A stretch of DNA of 64,000 nt. It comes from an uncultured Lachnospiraceae bacterium. GTDB lineage: Bacteria > Bacillota > Clostridia > Lachnospirales > Lachnospiraceae. The translations under genes were made by a program, and so were the position numbers. The stretch lies in assembly GCA_947626395.1 (NCBI GenBank), contig CANQRU010000003.1, positions 1 to 64,000 on the forward strand, in the 5' to 3' direction. Below, piece after piece: positions 1 through 8,212 of the stretch; the first letter of the stretch is position 1; every line of letters begins with the position of its first letter. The notes under the pieces are model-generated. The model searched no databases, was not told the origin of the DNA, and saw only the letters and a list, made by a program, of their open reading frames with translations.

Positions 1-2
1 GA

Positions 3-152
3 TTACTTCGTCTCTTTGTGCAAAGTATGTGTCTTACAGAATTTGCAGTACTTTCTGGTCTCCATCCGGTCCGGATGGGTCTTCTTGTCCTTTGTCATGT
101 TGTAATTACGCTGCTTACACTCCGTACATGCCAGTGTGATCCTTGTGCGCAC
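3..152 (-). CDS. rpmG: 50S ribosomal protein L33
   Basis: Complete 49-residue protein starting [14 protein letters not shown] and ending THTLHKETK, typical of bacterial L33, a small protein of the large ribosomal subunit. Two CxxC pairs (C9/C12 and C36/C39) form the zinc-binding version of the protein. The start is GTG, chosen because GGAGGTGG lies 8 nt upstream. In Firmicutes rpmG usually leads secE-nusG; those genes would lie beyond the left window edge. A good promoter sits about 100 bp upstream. Confidence 0.95.
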   Translation of the reverse strand: MRTRITLACTECKQRNYNMTKDKKTHPDRMETRKYCKFCKTHTLHKETK

Positions 153-259
153 GACTTCCACCTCCGATTTCTTGTAGTCTGCATGCCGGCCTTATCTCTT
201 CGCTCTAACCGCAAAATTAGTGCAAAAAAAAAGACCTTCTTTCTTCCATTCGCCTAACC

Positions 260-288
260 ACTATAACATAGATTGGAAGGGACGTCAA
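260..288 (-). promoter_or_regulatory. Predicted sigma-A promoter of rpmG
   Basis: On the minus strand TTGACG (283-288) and TATAGT (260-265) are separated by exactly 17 bp. The transcript would start near 252 and have a leader of about 100 nt, including a run of T (A on the plus strand) at 222-231. Confidence 0.7.
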
Positions 289-361
289 TCATTTTTTATG
301 GAAATCCATAGAAAATCCGCGGAAAACCGCGCCGGAAACCGGCCGGGGAAGCGCCGGAGGC

Positions 362-1123
362 TCAGGTTCCCCGCCCGATGCAGACCGTCAACCCGTAAAC
401 ATTCTTCACACCCATAGTCTGAAGGATCCGGGCGCAGGCTTCCAGCGTGCTTCCGGTCGTGTAGATATCGTCCACCAGCATGACCGTCCGTACCCCTTCC
501 GGCAGCTGCCCCGCCGCAAACGCCTGCTGCAGGTTATGAAGACGTTCTGCCGGATCCAGCTCCTTCTGGGGCCGCGTCTTCTTCACACGCTTAAGCGCGC
601 CGGGCCAGACCGGAATGCCGAGCTTCGCGCCGACCCGTTCCGCCAGAAGCTCCGCCTGGTTATAACCACGGCTCCGCATACGCGAAGGATGGATCGGCAC
701 CGGAACCAGGAGATCCGGCCGGATCCGCAGGATCTGCCTGCCGAAGCGCCTGCAGACGGCCGCAGAATAGAAGTCCAGATACTCCCTCTTGTTCTTATAT
801 TTAATGGCCGCCATCGAGGTGCGGGCGGCGTCATTGTAATTCAGCAGGGCAAAATTCCGTTTAAAGCTTTTGGGATGGCGCATGCAGTCGCCGCAGCGTT
901 CGGCCATGCCGCTGCCGCTTTCCAGCTGCTTCCCGCAGGTCATACAGACCGGCTGGCGGACCGGAGACAGTTTCTTCACGCACGCCGGGCAGATCAGTTC
1001 TCCCCGGGGCAGCACGATACCGCCGCAGACCGGACAGCAGCGTGGAAAGACAAGACTTATGACTGTCTCTGCCCGGCCGGTGCGGCGGGCTGTTTCTTTC
1101 GTGTTCTCTGCCGGCAGCTTCAT
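362..1123 (-). CDS. comF: ComF family phosphoribosyltransferase-like protein
   Basis: About 253 residues. The N-terminal third has paired cysteine motifs (CPVCGG, CPAC, CMTCG, CGDC) that should form a zinc ribbon. The C-terminal two thirds is a type I phosphoribosyltransferase fold with the PRPP-binding signature VMLVDDIYTTGST. ComF homologues are needed for natural DNA uptake in Bacillus and Haemophilus, probably acting on single-stranded DNA in the cytoplasm; the role here is inferred. An upstream in-frame ATG at 1150 exists, but MKLPAEN at 1123 has the better ribosome-binding site (GGGGGAG, 6-nt spacing). It lies 40 bp downstream of recD2, so the two are likely cotranscribed. Confidence 0.88.
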   Translation of the reverse strand: MKLPAENTKETARRTGRAETVISLVFPRCCPVCGGIVLPRGELICPACVKKLSPVRQPVCMTCGKQLESGSGMAERCGDCMRHPKSFKRNFALLNYNDAARTSMAAIKYKNKREYLDFYSAAVCRRFGRQILRIRPDLLVPVPIHPSRMRSRGYNQAELLAERVGAKLGIPVWPGALKRVKKTRPQKELDPAERLHNLQQAFAAGQLPEGVRTVMLVDDIYTTGSTLEACARILQTMGVKNVYGLTVCIGRGT

Positions 1124-1163
1124 TTCATACTCCCCCACTTCCGGCGGCATGCGCCGCCCGCAG

Positions 1164-3434
1164 TCACCCGTCGATCTCCAGTATCCGGTCCAGCAGGCCG
1201 CAGTATCTCCGCTGTTCCATCTGGTTGTCCGCCATTTCCTGAAACGCCTGCGGCACGCCTACAAGACAGACGCAGGCGCGGGCGCGGGTTACAGCCGTAT
1301 AGATCAGATTGCGGGTCATCAGCATCCGCGGCCCGCTGTGGACCGGGATGATCACCGCCGGATACTCGCTGCCCTGGGACTTGTGGATCGTGACCGCGTA
1401 AGCCAGCTCCAGCTCCTCCAGCTGGCCGAATTCGTATTCCACCATCCGTCCCTCGTCGAACTCGACCGACATGGTCTCAGCGAAAGTATTGATCTCCCGG
1501 ATAATACCCATATCGCCGTTAAAGATCCCCATGCCGGTATCGACAGGGATCCCGTAACGGTCACGGATCTCCCACTCGGTCTGGTAGTTGTTCCGGATCT
1601 GCATCACCTTATCGCCTTCCCGGAAAATGACGCCGCCCGTCTCATGCTCCGCCTTCTTCTCGTCCGGCGGGTTCAGATACGCCTGGAAAATGGAATTGAG
1701 CCGTTCCACTCCCAGCGCGCCCCTGCGCATAGGCGTCAGGATCTGGATATCGAGCGGATCGGTATGGACATAGCCGGGAAGCTTCTTCGTCATCAGCGTG
1801 ATCATGGCGCTTATGATAGCGTCCGGATTCTCCCGGCGGATGAAAAGGAAATCCCTGCTCCGTTTTGTCAGATCCACCGGCCGGCCCTCGTTGATCCGGT
1901 GGGCGTTGACGACGATATCGCTCTCCGCGGCCTGGCGGAAAATATGCGTCAGCATGACCACATTGAAACAGCCGGAACGGATCATATCTTTAAGGACATT
2001 CCCGGGCCCCACGGATGGCAGCTGGTTCACATCGCCGACCAGGATCAGCCGGGTACCCACATTCACCGCTTTCAGAAGAGACTGCATCAGCTGGATATCC
2101 ACCATGGACATCTCGTCGATGATGATCACATCGGCGTCCAGCGGGTTCTCCTCGTTTTTCTCAAACCGCAGCGAGACGGAACCGTCTTCGCCGGGGCTTC
2201 CGTTCATTTCCAGCAGACGGTGGATGGTCTTCGCCTCGCAGCCGGTGGCTTCCGTCATTCGCTTAGCGGCGCGCCCCGTAGGAGCGGCCAGAAGAACTTC
2301 CATCTGCTCCGCCTCAAAATAGCGGATGATCGCGTTGATCGTGGTCGTCTTGCCGGTGCCGGGGCCTCCGGTGATGATCAGAAGGCCGCTGTTCACCGCT
2401 TCCTCCACCGCGCGGATCTGAAGAGGATCCAGCTTAAGACCGGTCTGCTCCATGATACTGTCCAGGCGTCCGCGGATCTCCTCCGCCGGCGTGCTGCCTC
2501 TGACATTCAGGTCGTGAAGCATCCGGGCAGTATTCAGCTCCATGTAGTAATACACGGATGCGTAGACCGTCTGAATCTCCCTGTCTTCTCCATCCTCCTG
2601 CTCCGGGCCGTTTCCTGACGGAAAACGAAAACGCATCGTTTTTACGACGATCCGCTTATCCATCTGCATATCCATCAGGTGCTTTTCCATGTTCTCGATC
2701 GGCACCAGCAGAAGCTCCGACGCCTGACGCATCAGTTCTTCCCGCGGAAGACAGGTATGGCCCTGCCCCGCCGCTTTCAGGAGCGTATAGAGTATTCCCG
2801 CCTTGATCCTGTAATCGGAATCGGCCATAATGCCCACGCGCCTGGCGATCTCATCCGCTATCTTGAAGCCCACGCCCGGAATATCGTCCGCCAGCCTGTA
2901 CGGGTTCTCCTTAATGATACCGTACATTCTCGCGCCGTATTCCCGGTAGATCTTCGCGGCCAGATTCATGGAAACGCCGTATTCCTGCAGAAAGATCATG
3001 GCCTGGCGCATATCCTTCTTCTCTTCCATCTGCCCGGCGATATCCATGGCCATGCGCTCGCTGATCCCTTTCACTTCGGAAAGCCGCTCCGGCTCTTCCT
3101 CGATGATCCGGAAGGTATCCGCCTTAAAACGGCGGACGATACGGGCCGCCAGCGCCGCGCCGACGCCTTTGATGGCCCCGGAGCCAAGATAACGCTCCAT
3201 GGCGGCGGCATCCTCCGGAGACCGGATCTCGTAGGATTCTACGGATAACTGCTCACCGTAGACCGGATGCTCGGTCATGGTTCCCACAGCCTCGATCATC
3301 TCGCCTTCGCTGATGTAATGGAAGGTACCGACCAGAACATATTCCTGGCCGTCGGAAGACACCTCCAGAACGGAATAGCCGTTATCTTCATTGCGGTATT
3401 TGATTTTCTCGACAAAACCGGTGACAACTGCCAT
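1164..3434 (-). CDS. recD2: RecD-like ATP-dependent DNA helicase (RecD2)
   Basis: 756 residues, normal for RecD2, the 5'-3' superfamily 1B helicase found in bacteria without RecBC. The N-terminal half carries helix-hairpin-helix-type segments (GSGAIKGVGAALAARI, then a second GVG-containing stretch). The helicase core follows: Walker A GGPGTGKTTT near residue 355, Walker B IIIDEMSM near 435, and the C-terminal UvrD-like motif HKSQGSEYPAVIIP near 680. It probably works in DNA repair and replication restart. It starts 12 bp after the upstream wall-binding gene and is followed by comF, so the three form a likely transcription unit. Confidence 0.95.
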   Translation of the reverse strand: MAVVTGFVEKIKYRNEDNGYSVLEVSSDGQEYVLVGTFHYISEGEMIEAVGTMTEHPVYGEQLSVESYEIRSPEDAAAMERYLGSGAIKGVGAALAARIVRRFKADTFRIIEEEPERLSEVKGISERMAMDIAGQMEEKKDMRQAMIFLQEYGVSMNLAAKIYREYGARMYGIIKENPYRLADDIPGVGFKIADEIARRVGIMADSDYRIKAGILYTLLKAAGQGHTCLPREELMRQASELLLVPIENMEKHLMDMQMDKRIVVKTMRFRFPSGNGPEQEDGEDREIQTVYASVYYYMELNTARMLHDLNVRGSTPAEEIRGRLDSIMEQTGLKLDPLQIRAVEEAVNSGLLIITGGPGTGKTTTINAIIRYFEAEQMEVLLAAPTGRAAKRMTEATGCEAKTIHRLLEMNGSPGEDGSVSLRFEKNEENPLDADVIIIDEMSMVDIQLMQSLLKAVNVGTRLILVGDVNQLPSVGPGNVLKDMIRSGCFNVVMLTHIFRQAAESDIVVNAHRINEGRPVDLTKRSRDFLFIRRENPDAIISAMITLMTKKLPGYVHTDPLDIQILTPMRRGALGVERLNSIFQAYLNPPDEKKAEHETGGVIFREGDKVMQIRNNYQTEWEIRDRYGIPVDTGMGIFNGDMGIIREINTFAETMSVEFDEGRMVEYEFGQLEELELAYAVTIHKSQGSEYPAVIIPVHSGPRMLMTRNLIYTAVTRARACVCLVGVPQAFQEMADNQMEQRRYCGLLDRILEIDG

Positions 3435-3446
3435 GATCCGCGCGCC

Positions 3447-4559
3447 TCACGGCCGCAGGAGCGATATAAGCTCCTGATATTCCGGTCTGCTCATCTCATT
3501 CATCAGAGCGCTGTATTCGCCCCACGAAAACGCGACCGCATATTCGGGCAGTATTTCGTGGTACCCGCGGATGACCGACGCAAACTGCCCGTCAATGGCG
3601 GTAAAGGCTTTTTTGAAATTATAATTGCTGAGGATCCCCTGATATATTTCCGGATAATGCTCTCCGGCATACAGAATATACCTGAGGATATAATACCGGA
3701 ATTCCGCATAGGCCAGCCAGGAATTGGACCAGTTTGTCCGCCCGTTCGCCAGACAGTAAGAATACGTCTTCCACTCCGCGTTCGTCCCCCAGCAATAAGC
3801 GGCGTATTCATCCAGCATACCGTACACGCCGTCGCATCTGCTGCTCAGATTGGGCATGGCATAGATCCCGAGATATGTATTGAACCGGAAGGTGCGAAGC
3901 TGCAGGGGAATGCCTGCGGATATCTCGATACTGTCAAATACCGGCGTATACTCCACGGTTACATATTGACCATCCCCGATATAGATTCTCTGGCGTCCAT
4001 AGCCCTCGCTTCCGGCGGCCACATGGGCTTCCTCATGGACGGCCGTCTGCAGCTGGTCGGTGATCCGGGACGCCCCGTTCCACCACCCCAGAAGGGGGTT
4101 CGCCGCATTCATCGGGGACACAAGCGCATTTCTTACGATGCAGGCGCCGTCCGGATCCAGATTATCCAGAAGCGCCAGAATATTGTCCTGCGTCACGGGC
4201 GCGTTAAAGGCAGGGAGCGCCGCCGGCACCTTAATATCCATGCCGGTTACAGGTCCGGAAACAGCGGTCTTCGTGCGGACAATGCCGTTCTCGACCCAGG
4301 CTCCGTTATGATCGACCATATAACCGTCCGGCGTCCGCGTGTCGGTCAGAAGATAACCGTCGCTGCCAAAATAATAGCACTCCGCTTCCCCGTCATTATT
4401 GCCATCGATCCACCGCCATTCGCTGATCGGGTAAGATCCGTCATTTTCCTGCCACCACCAGCCGGTCGTGTCCTGCTTCCACTGTCCCGCCGACGCGGAA
4501 ATACTCATCACCAGTGTCATCCAGAACATCATGGCGATCATCGATATCCGTTTCCTCAT
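3447..4559 (-). CDS. Secreted cell-wall-binding protein with HExxH putative metalloprotease domain
   Basis: 370 residues. A signal peptide (MRKRISMIAMMFWM..., cleavage near SASA-GQ) is followed at about 25-95 by choline-binding-type repeats rich in W, G and Y (WKQDTTGWWWQENDG). The remainder is not a family I can name. It contains HEEAH at residues 175-179, the zinc-binding HExxH signature, and 71 residues later DEYAAY (250-255), whose Glu could be the third zinc ligand as in gluzincins. This suggests a wall-anchored extracytoplasmic protease, but function is inferred from motifs only. Good ribosome-binding site GGAGGAG. The gene precedes recD2 by 12 bp, an unexpected partner. Confidence 0.72.
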   Translation of the reverse strand: MRKRISMIAMMFWMTLVMSISASAGQWKQDTTGWWWQENDGSYPISEWRWIDGNNDGEAECYYFGSDGYLLTDTRTPDGYMVDHNGAWVENGIVRTKTAVSGPVTGMDIKVPAALPAFNAPVTQDNILALLDNLDPDGACIVRNALVSPMNAANPLLGWWNGASRITDQLQTAVHEEAHVAAGSEGYGRQRIYIGDGQYVTVEYTPVFDSIEISAGIPLQLRTFRFNTYLGIYAMPNLSSRCDGVYGMLDEYAAYCWGTNAEWKTYSYCLANGRTNWSNSWLAYAEFRYYILRYILYAGEHYPEIYQGILSNYNFKKAFTAIDGQFASVIRGYHEILPEYAVAFSWGEYSALMNEMSRPEYQELISLLRP

Positions 4560-4670
4560 AAATACGTCTCCTCCATATCAAAATACGGCATATCCGTCAC
4601 TCTCCCCGAATACACCGTATTTCACATCTTCTCTATGAATATCTGTATATCCGCGATCAAAATCCAGTGA

Positions 4671-5675
4671 TCAGAAATCTCTCCTGTCTGCTTCTCCGTG
4701 GCCGAACTCAATAAATTTGCCTGTTCCGACGGCCACCGCGGTCAGCGGATCCTCGGCGATCATGGTGGTGATCCCTGTCTTTTCCTCGATCAGGGCGTCC
4801 AGACCGCTTAAAAGAGAACCTCCTCCGGTCAGTACAATACCCCGGTCGTAGATATCCGCCGCCAGTTCCGGCGGCGTACGCTCCAGAACATTATGAACCG
4901 CGTCCACGATCTGCATGGCCGGCTCCTGAAGGGCCTCCAGCGTCTCGTCGGATGTAACCACGATCGTCTTGGGAAGGCCGGTCACCAGATTGCGGCCGCG
5001 GACTTCCATAGTCAGTACCTCCGGACGGCGATAGGCCGCGCCGATATTGATCTTGATCTCCTCAGCGGTTCTCTCCCCGATCAGGAGGTTATGCTTTCTC
5101 CGCATATAGCGGACCACCGCCTCGTCGAAATCGTCGCCGGCCACCTTGATCGAAGCGCTGATCACAGTGCCTCCCAGGGAGATCACCGCGATATCCGCCG
5201 TGCCGCCGCCGATATCCACGATCATATTCCCGCAGGCCTTGGAAATATCGATTCCGGCCCCGATGGCAGCCGCCACCGGCTCTTCGATGATGATGACCTC
5301 GCGGGCGCCCGCCTGATAGGTCGCGTCTTCCACCGCCTTGCGCTCCACTTCCGTAGCGCCGCTGGGAATGCAGACGGCGATCCTGGGCTTGCGCAGCGTC
5401 TTGTGGCCGACGGCTTTATTGATAAAATATTTCAGCATCTTTTCTGTTACGGTATAATCGGAAATTACTCCCTGACGCAGAGGACGGATCGCCACGATAT
5501 TGCCGGGGGTACGCCCGATCATCAGACGGGCTTCCTCGCCAAAGGTGATGATGCGGTTGGTATCACGGTCGATCGCGACCACAGACGGCTCCTTCAGAAC
5601 AACTCCTTTGCCTTTTATATATACAAGGATACTGGCTGTACCCAGATCAATTCCGATATCATTTGAAATCATCAT
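4671..5675 (-). CDS. mreB: Rod-shape-determining actin homologue MreB/Mbl
   Basis: 334 residues with the actin/Hsp70 ATPase signatures: phosphate 1 IGIDLGTASILVY at the N-terminus, phosphate 2 MIVDIGGGTADIAVI mid-protein, and adenosine motif IVLTGGGSLLSGL near the C-terminus. MreB filaments lie under the membrane and direct lateral wall synthesis. There is no mreC or mreD next to it, so it may be the Mbl-type paralogue rather than the mre-operon copy. Ribosome-binding site GGAGGACA lies before the ATG. Confidence 0.93.
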   Translation of the reverse strand: MMISNDIGIDLGTASILVYIKGKGVVLKEPSVVAIDRDTNRIITFGEEARLMIGRTPGNIVAIRPLRQGVISDYTVTEKMLKYFINKAVGHKTLRKPRIAVCIPSGATEVERKAVEDATYQAGAREVIIIEEPVAAAIGAGIDISKACGNMIVDIGGGTADIAVISLGGTVISASIKVAGDDFDEAVVRYMRRKHNLLIGERTAEEIKINIGAAYRRPEVLTMEVRGRNLVTGLPKTIVVTSDETLEALQEPAMQIVDAVHNVLERTPPELAADIYDRGIVLTGGGSLLSGLDALIEEKTGITTMIAEDPLTAVAVGTGKFIEFGHGEADRRDF

Positions 5676-5756
5676 TCTTTATATGTCCTCCTGATGAAGT
5701 TCCGTTTCGTATGGACAGCAGGTTAAGGCATTTGCGCAGCGCGGAGTAAGGTACCG

Positions 5757-5826
5757 CGAACTCCGCTTCGCTCCGTTTGCGTAGCTTACGGGAAGCCCGA
5801 ACTCCGCTTCGCTACGTTTGGGCAGC
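5757..5826. repeat. Two-copy tandem repeat (29-nt core, 41-nt period)
   Basis: Copy 1 at 5757-5785 and copy 2 at 5798-5826 share CGAACTCCGCTTCGCT followed by near-identical sequence, with 26 of 29 bases the same. A related tail (TTTGCGCAGC) lies just before copy 1, so part of a third unit may be present. GCGGAGT upstream (5741 onward) can pair with ACTCCGC in the repeat. It lies in the gene-free stretch upstream of mreB. Confidence 0.65.
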
Positions 5827-5849
5827 GGGTAGATGCATGGCATCTACCC
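5827..5849. repeat. Perfect 10-bp stem hairpin
   Basis: GGGTAGATGC and GCATCTACCC are separated by ATG, giving a perfect 10-bp stem. It sits between the tandem repeat and a rightward terminator, and could be part of the same short transcript. Confidence 0.6.
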
Positions 5850-5868
5850 TTCATTATATACAACCTGC

Positions 5869-5891
5869 CCCCTTTTTTAAAGGGGTTTTTT
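5869..5891 (+). terminator. Rho-independent terminator facing right, with no upstream plus-strand gene
   Basis: CCCCTTT, a 3-nt loop, AAAGGGG, then TTTTTT on the plus strand. On the minus strand there is no T tract, so it acts only on rightward transcripts. No plus-strand gene precedes it, which hints at a short untranslated transcript from the repeat region or an element remnant. Confidence 0.6.
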
Positions 5892-5976
5892 ATGTTTTTT
5901 ATTCTGACGAATTTCTTTCTTTTTCTTTTCTTCTTATTTTATACTTTTTATATTTTTTTTATTATAGGTACATACT

Positions 5977-6005
5977 TTGGACATAATTCTTAGCTATATT
6001 ATAGA
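5977..6005 (+). promoter_or_regulatory. Predicted sigma-A promoter of an orphan small transcript
   Basis: TTGGAC (5977-5982) and TATAGA (6000-6005) with a 17-bp spacer on the plus strand. No open frame follows; a hairpin and a terminator do. Confidence 0.55.
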
Positions 6006-6011
6006 TGCGCT

Positions 6012-6150
6012 AGCTGAGAGGCTGGTGCGAGACAAAGCTTTTTCATACTCATACCGGACGGTGCAAACCGTCCGGCCCCCCTAAAACAATTTCCTAAAAT
6101 ATACCTACCATTCCCTACGGAAAAGGTCCTGCACTCGGCAGGGCCTTTTT
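6012..6150 (+). ncRNA. Candidate small RNA of about 140 nt
   Basis: Defined by the promoter just upstream and by a terminator at 6122-6150 (AAGGTCCTG, 7-nt loop, CAGGGCCTTTTT). Between them is a perfect 8-bp hairpin CCGGACGG / CCGTCCGG (6054-6075). No coding potential is seen. The neighbouring gene pgm has its own minus-strand terminator at 6270-6307, so the hairpin at 6122 is not needed for pgm. I do not recognise it as a known RNA family. Confidence 0.45.
6122..6150 (+). terminator. Terminator of the orphan transcript
   Basis: AAGGTCCTG pairs with CAGGGCCTT through one mismatch, followed by a T tract on the plus strand. It has partial symmetry and might also work weakly leftward. Confidence 0.6.
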
Positions 6151-6269
6151 CGCATCATATGGCAACATCGGAGCCCGTATCATAGAGGCAACCGCCCCCG
6201 CACTCACGTCACAGGACAAACGCCTTATGCACATTCATTCACGGACACCACCGCCGGGTGCGCCGCGCG

Positions 6270-6307
6270 AAAAAAGCCGGCCGCGGCAGTCATCCCGCCG
6301 CAGCCGG
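6270..6307 (-). terminator. Rho-independent terminator of pgm
   Basis: On the minus strand CCGGCTGCGGC pairs with GCCGCGGCCGG over 11 bp (one G-U), followed by CTTTTTT. It lies 37 bp after the pgm stop codon. Confidence 0.85.
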
Positions 6308-6343
6308 TCGCTTATTTCCAGGAACCTTCCCGCAAAACGCCCA

Positions 6344-8077
6344 TCAGATCGCGTCAACCATCGCCATCAGGGCGGCGCCCAGGGCGGCGGACTTCGCCTC
6401 GGCGTCTTCCATGGAAGCGCCCTTCACGCCGTAGTACAGCTTGATCTTCGGCTCGGTGCCGGACGGACGGACGCAGACCCAGGCGTTGTCGTTCATATCG
6501 TAGTACAGCACGTTGGAAGCCGGAAGCCCGGTGGGCTTCACTTCGCCGGTAGCCATATCCTTCACCGTATCCAGCTTGTAGTCGCGGGCAGACAGAACCG
6601 TGTAGTCGCCTACCTTGGCCGGAGTGTTATTTCTCAGGGTGTCCATGATGGTCTGGATCTTCGCCAGGCCCTCGATGCCGGCCAGGCTGATGGACTTGAC
6701 GGCGTCCTTGTAGTAGCCGTACTTCTCATACATGGCGAGCATGGCGTCCCACAGGGTCATATTCTTCGTCTTATAGTAAGCGGCGGCCTCGCAGAGGGCG
6801 ACGCTGGCGCTTACCGCGTCCTTGTCGCGGGCGTAGGTGCCGATCAGGCAGCCGTAGCTCTCCTCCATGCCGAACATATAGTGGCCTACGCCGGTGCGCT
6901 CCTCTTTCAGCACCTGCTGGCCGATCCACTTGAAGCCGGTCAGGCATTCCACCAGCTTACAGCCGTAGTTGGCCGCCACCGCGTCTACCAGGTTCGTGGT
7001 CACGATAGACTTGACCACTTCGCCGTCAGCCGGAATCTTGCCCGCGGCGGCCTTCTGGCTCAGCACGTACTCACACAGCAGGGAGCCGGACATATTGCCG
7101 GTCAGGGAAATGTACTCGCCGGACTTCGTGTCCTTCACATACACGCCCAGGCGGTCGGCGTCCGGGTCGGTAGCCAGGACCAGGTCGGCGTCGGTCTTCT
7201 TCGCGATCTCCAGACCCAGGGCGAACGCCTCCGCCGCCTCCGGGTTCGGATAGCTGACGGTCGGGAACTCGCCGTCGGGCAGCTCCTGCTGGGGAACCAC
7301 CTGCACATGGGTGAAGCCGATCTCCTTCAGGACGCGGCGGACCGGGATATTGCCGGTGCCGTGGAGCGGCGTGTAGACGATCTTGATGCTGTCCTGCATC
7401 TTGTCGATGGCGTCCTGGTTCACCACCTGCGCCTTCACATGGGCGATGTATTTGTCGTCGATCTCGGCGCCGATCACCTTGTAAAGGCCGGCGGCCTTGG
7501 CATCGGACGCGGTCATGGTCTTCACCGTGGACAGATCCTCGATGGCCAGAACCTCCTCGGTCACGCCCTTGTCATGGGGCGGCGTAAACTGGGCGCCGTC
7601 CTCCCAGTAGACCTTGTAGCCGTTGTATTCCGGCGGGTTGTGGCTGGCAGTCACATTGATGCCGGCGATGCAGCCCAGCTCGCGTACCGCGAAGGACAGC
7701 TCCGGCGTCGGACGCAGGGACTCGAACTTGTAAGCCGTGATGCCGTTGGCGGCCAGGGTCCTGGCGGCCTCGTCGGCGAACTCCGGCGACATGCGGCGGG
7801 AATCGTAGGCGATGGCCACGCCCTTGGCGGCTCCGCCCTGCTTGATAATGTAGTTGGCCAGGCCCTGGGTCGCGCGGCGGACCACATAGATGTTCATCCG
7901 GTTGATGCCGGCACCGATGATGCCTCTGAGACCCGCGGTGCCGAATTCCAGATCCATGTAGAAGCGTTCCTTGATCTCGTCCTCATTGCCGGCGATGGCG
8001 CGGAGTTCTGCCTTGGTAGCCTCGTCGAAATACGGGTTGCTCAGCCACTCTTCGTAGATCTTCATATAATCTTTCAT
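6344..8077 (-). CDS. pgm: Phospho-sugar mutase (phosphoglucomutase/phosphomannomutase)
   Basis: 577 residues, alpha-D-phosphohexomutase family. The phosphoserine loop reads NVTASHNPPEYNGYKVY, the metal-binding loop ATDPDADRLGVYV, and the sugar-binding and phosphate-binding segments GMEESYGCL and RPSGTEPKIKLYYG. It likely interconverts glucose-6-phosphate and glucose-1-phosphate, feeding the GlgC/GlgD pair encoded elsewhere in this window and cell-envelope sugar nucleotides. The length and sequence are of the long Firmicutes PgcA type. Ribosome-binding site AAGGAGG, own terminator, apparently monocistronic. Confidence 0.95.
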   Translation of the reverse strand: MKDYMKIYEEWLSNPYFDEATKAELRAIAGNEDEIKERFYMDLEFGTAGLRGIIGAGINRMNIYVVRRATQGLANYIIKQGGAAKGVAIAYDSRRMSPEFADEAARTLAANGITAYKFESLRPTPELSFAVRELGCIAGINVTASHNPPEYNGYKVYWEDGAQFTPPHDKGVTEEVLAIEDLSTVKTMTASDAKAAGLYKVIGAEIDDKYIAHVKAQVVNQDAIDKMQDSIKIVYTPLHGTGNIPVRRVLKEIGFTHVQVVPQQELPDGEFPTVSYPNPEAAEAFALGLEIAKKTDADLVLATDPDADRLGVYVKDTKSGEYISLTGNMSGSLLCEYVLSQKAAAGKIPADGEVVKSIVTTNLVDAVAANYGCKLVECLTGFKWIGQQVLKEERTGVGHYMFGMEESYGCLIGTYARDKDAVSASVALCEAAAYYKTKNMTLWDAMLAMYEKYGYYKDAVKSISLAGIEGLAKIQTIMDTLRNNTPAKVGDYTVLSARDYKLDTVKDMATGEVKPTGLPASNVLYYDMNDNAWVCVRPSGTEPKIKLYYGVKGASMEDAEAKSAALGAALMAMVDAI

Positions 8078-8212
8078 GATGACGTATCCTCCTTATTGTC
8101 TTTCCGTAATGCAGTTTACGCCGTGCGGGCCGGCCGCTGCCGCGCCCTGTACGGCTTTCTGCCAATAGTATAGCGCATTTCCCCGCAAAAAGAAAGGCTT
8201 TCCGTGTCCGTC

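Noticed and set aside
61..300. Possible tRNA-Trp near rpmG, as found beside secE in many Firmicutes.
   Set aside because: No cloverleaf or TPsiC sequence is visible in the first 360 bp; if present it would be left of the window.
870..2618. Long open frame (582 codons) on the plus strand opposite recD2.
   Set aside because: It is antisense to a well-conserved helicase; the translation is rich in H, R, P and D with no domain. Typical shadow of GC-rich codons.
6012..6040. CTGAGAGG near the start of the orphan transcript resembles part of a TPP riboswitch or a hammerhead ribozyme core.
   Set aside because: The other conserved TPP segments and the GAAA/core residues of a hammerhead are missing, and no thiamine gene is nearby.
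6227..8173. Long open frame (648 codons) on the plus strand opposite pgm.
   Set aside because: Antisense to a full-length mutase, with a composition typical of shadow frames and no ribosome-binding site.
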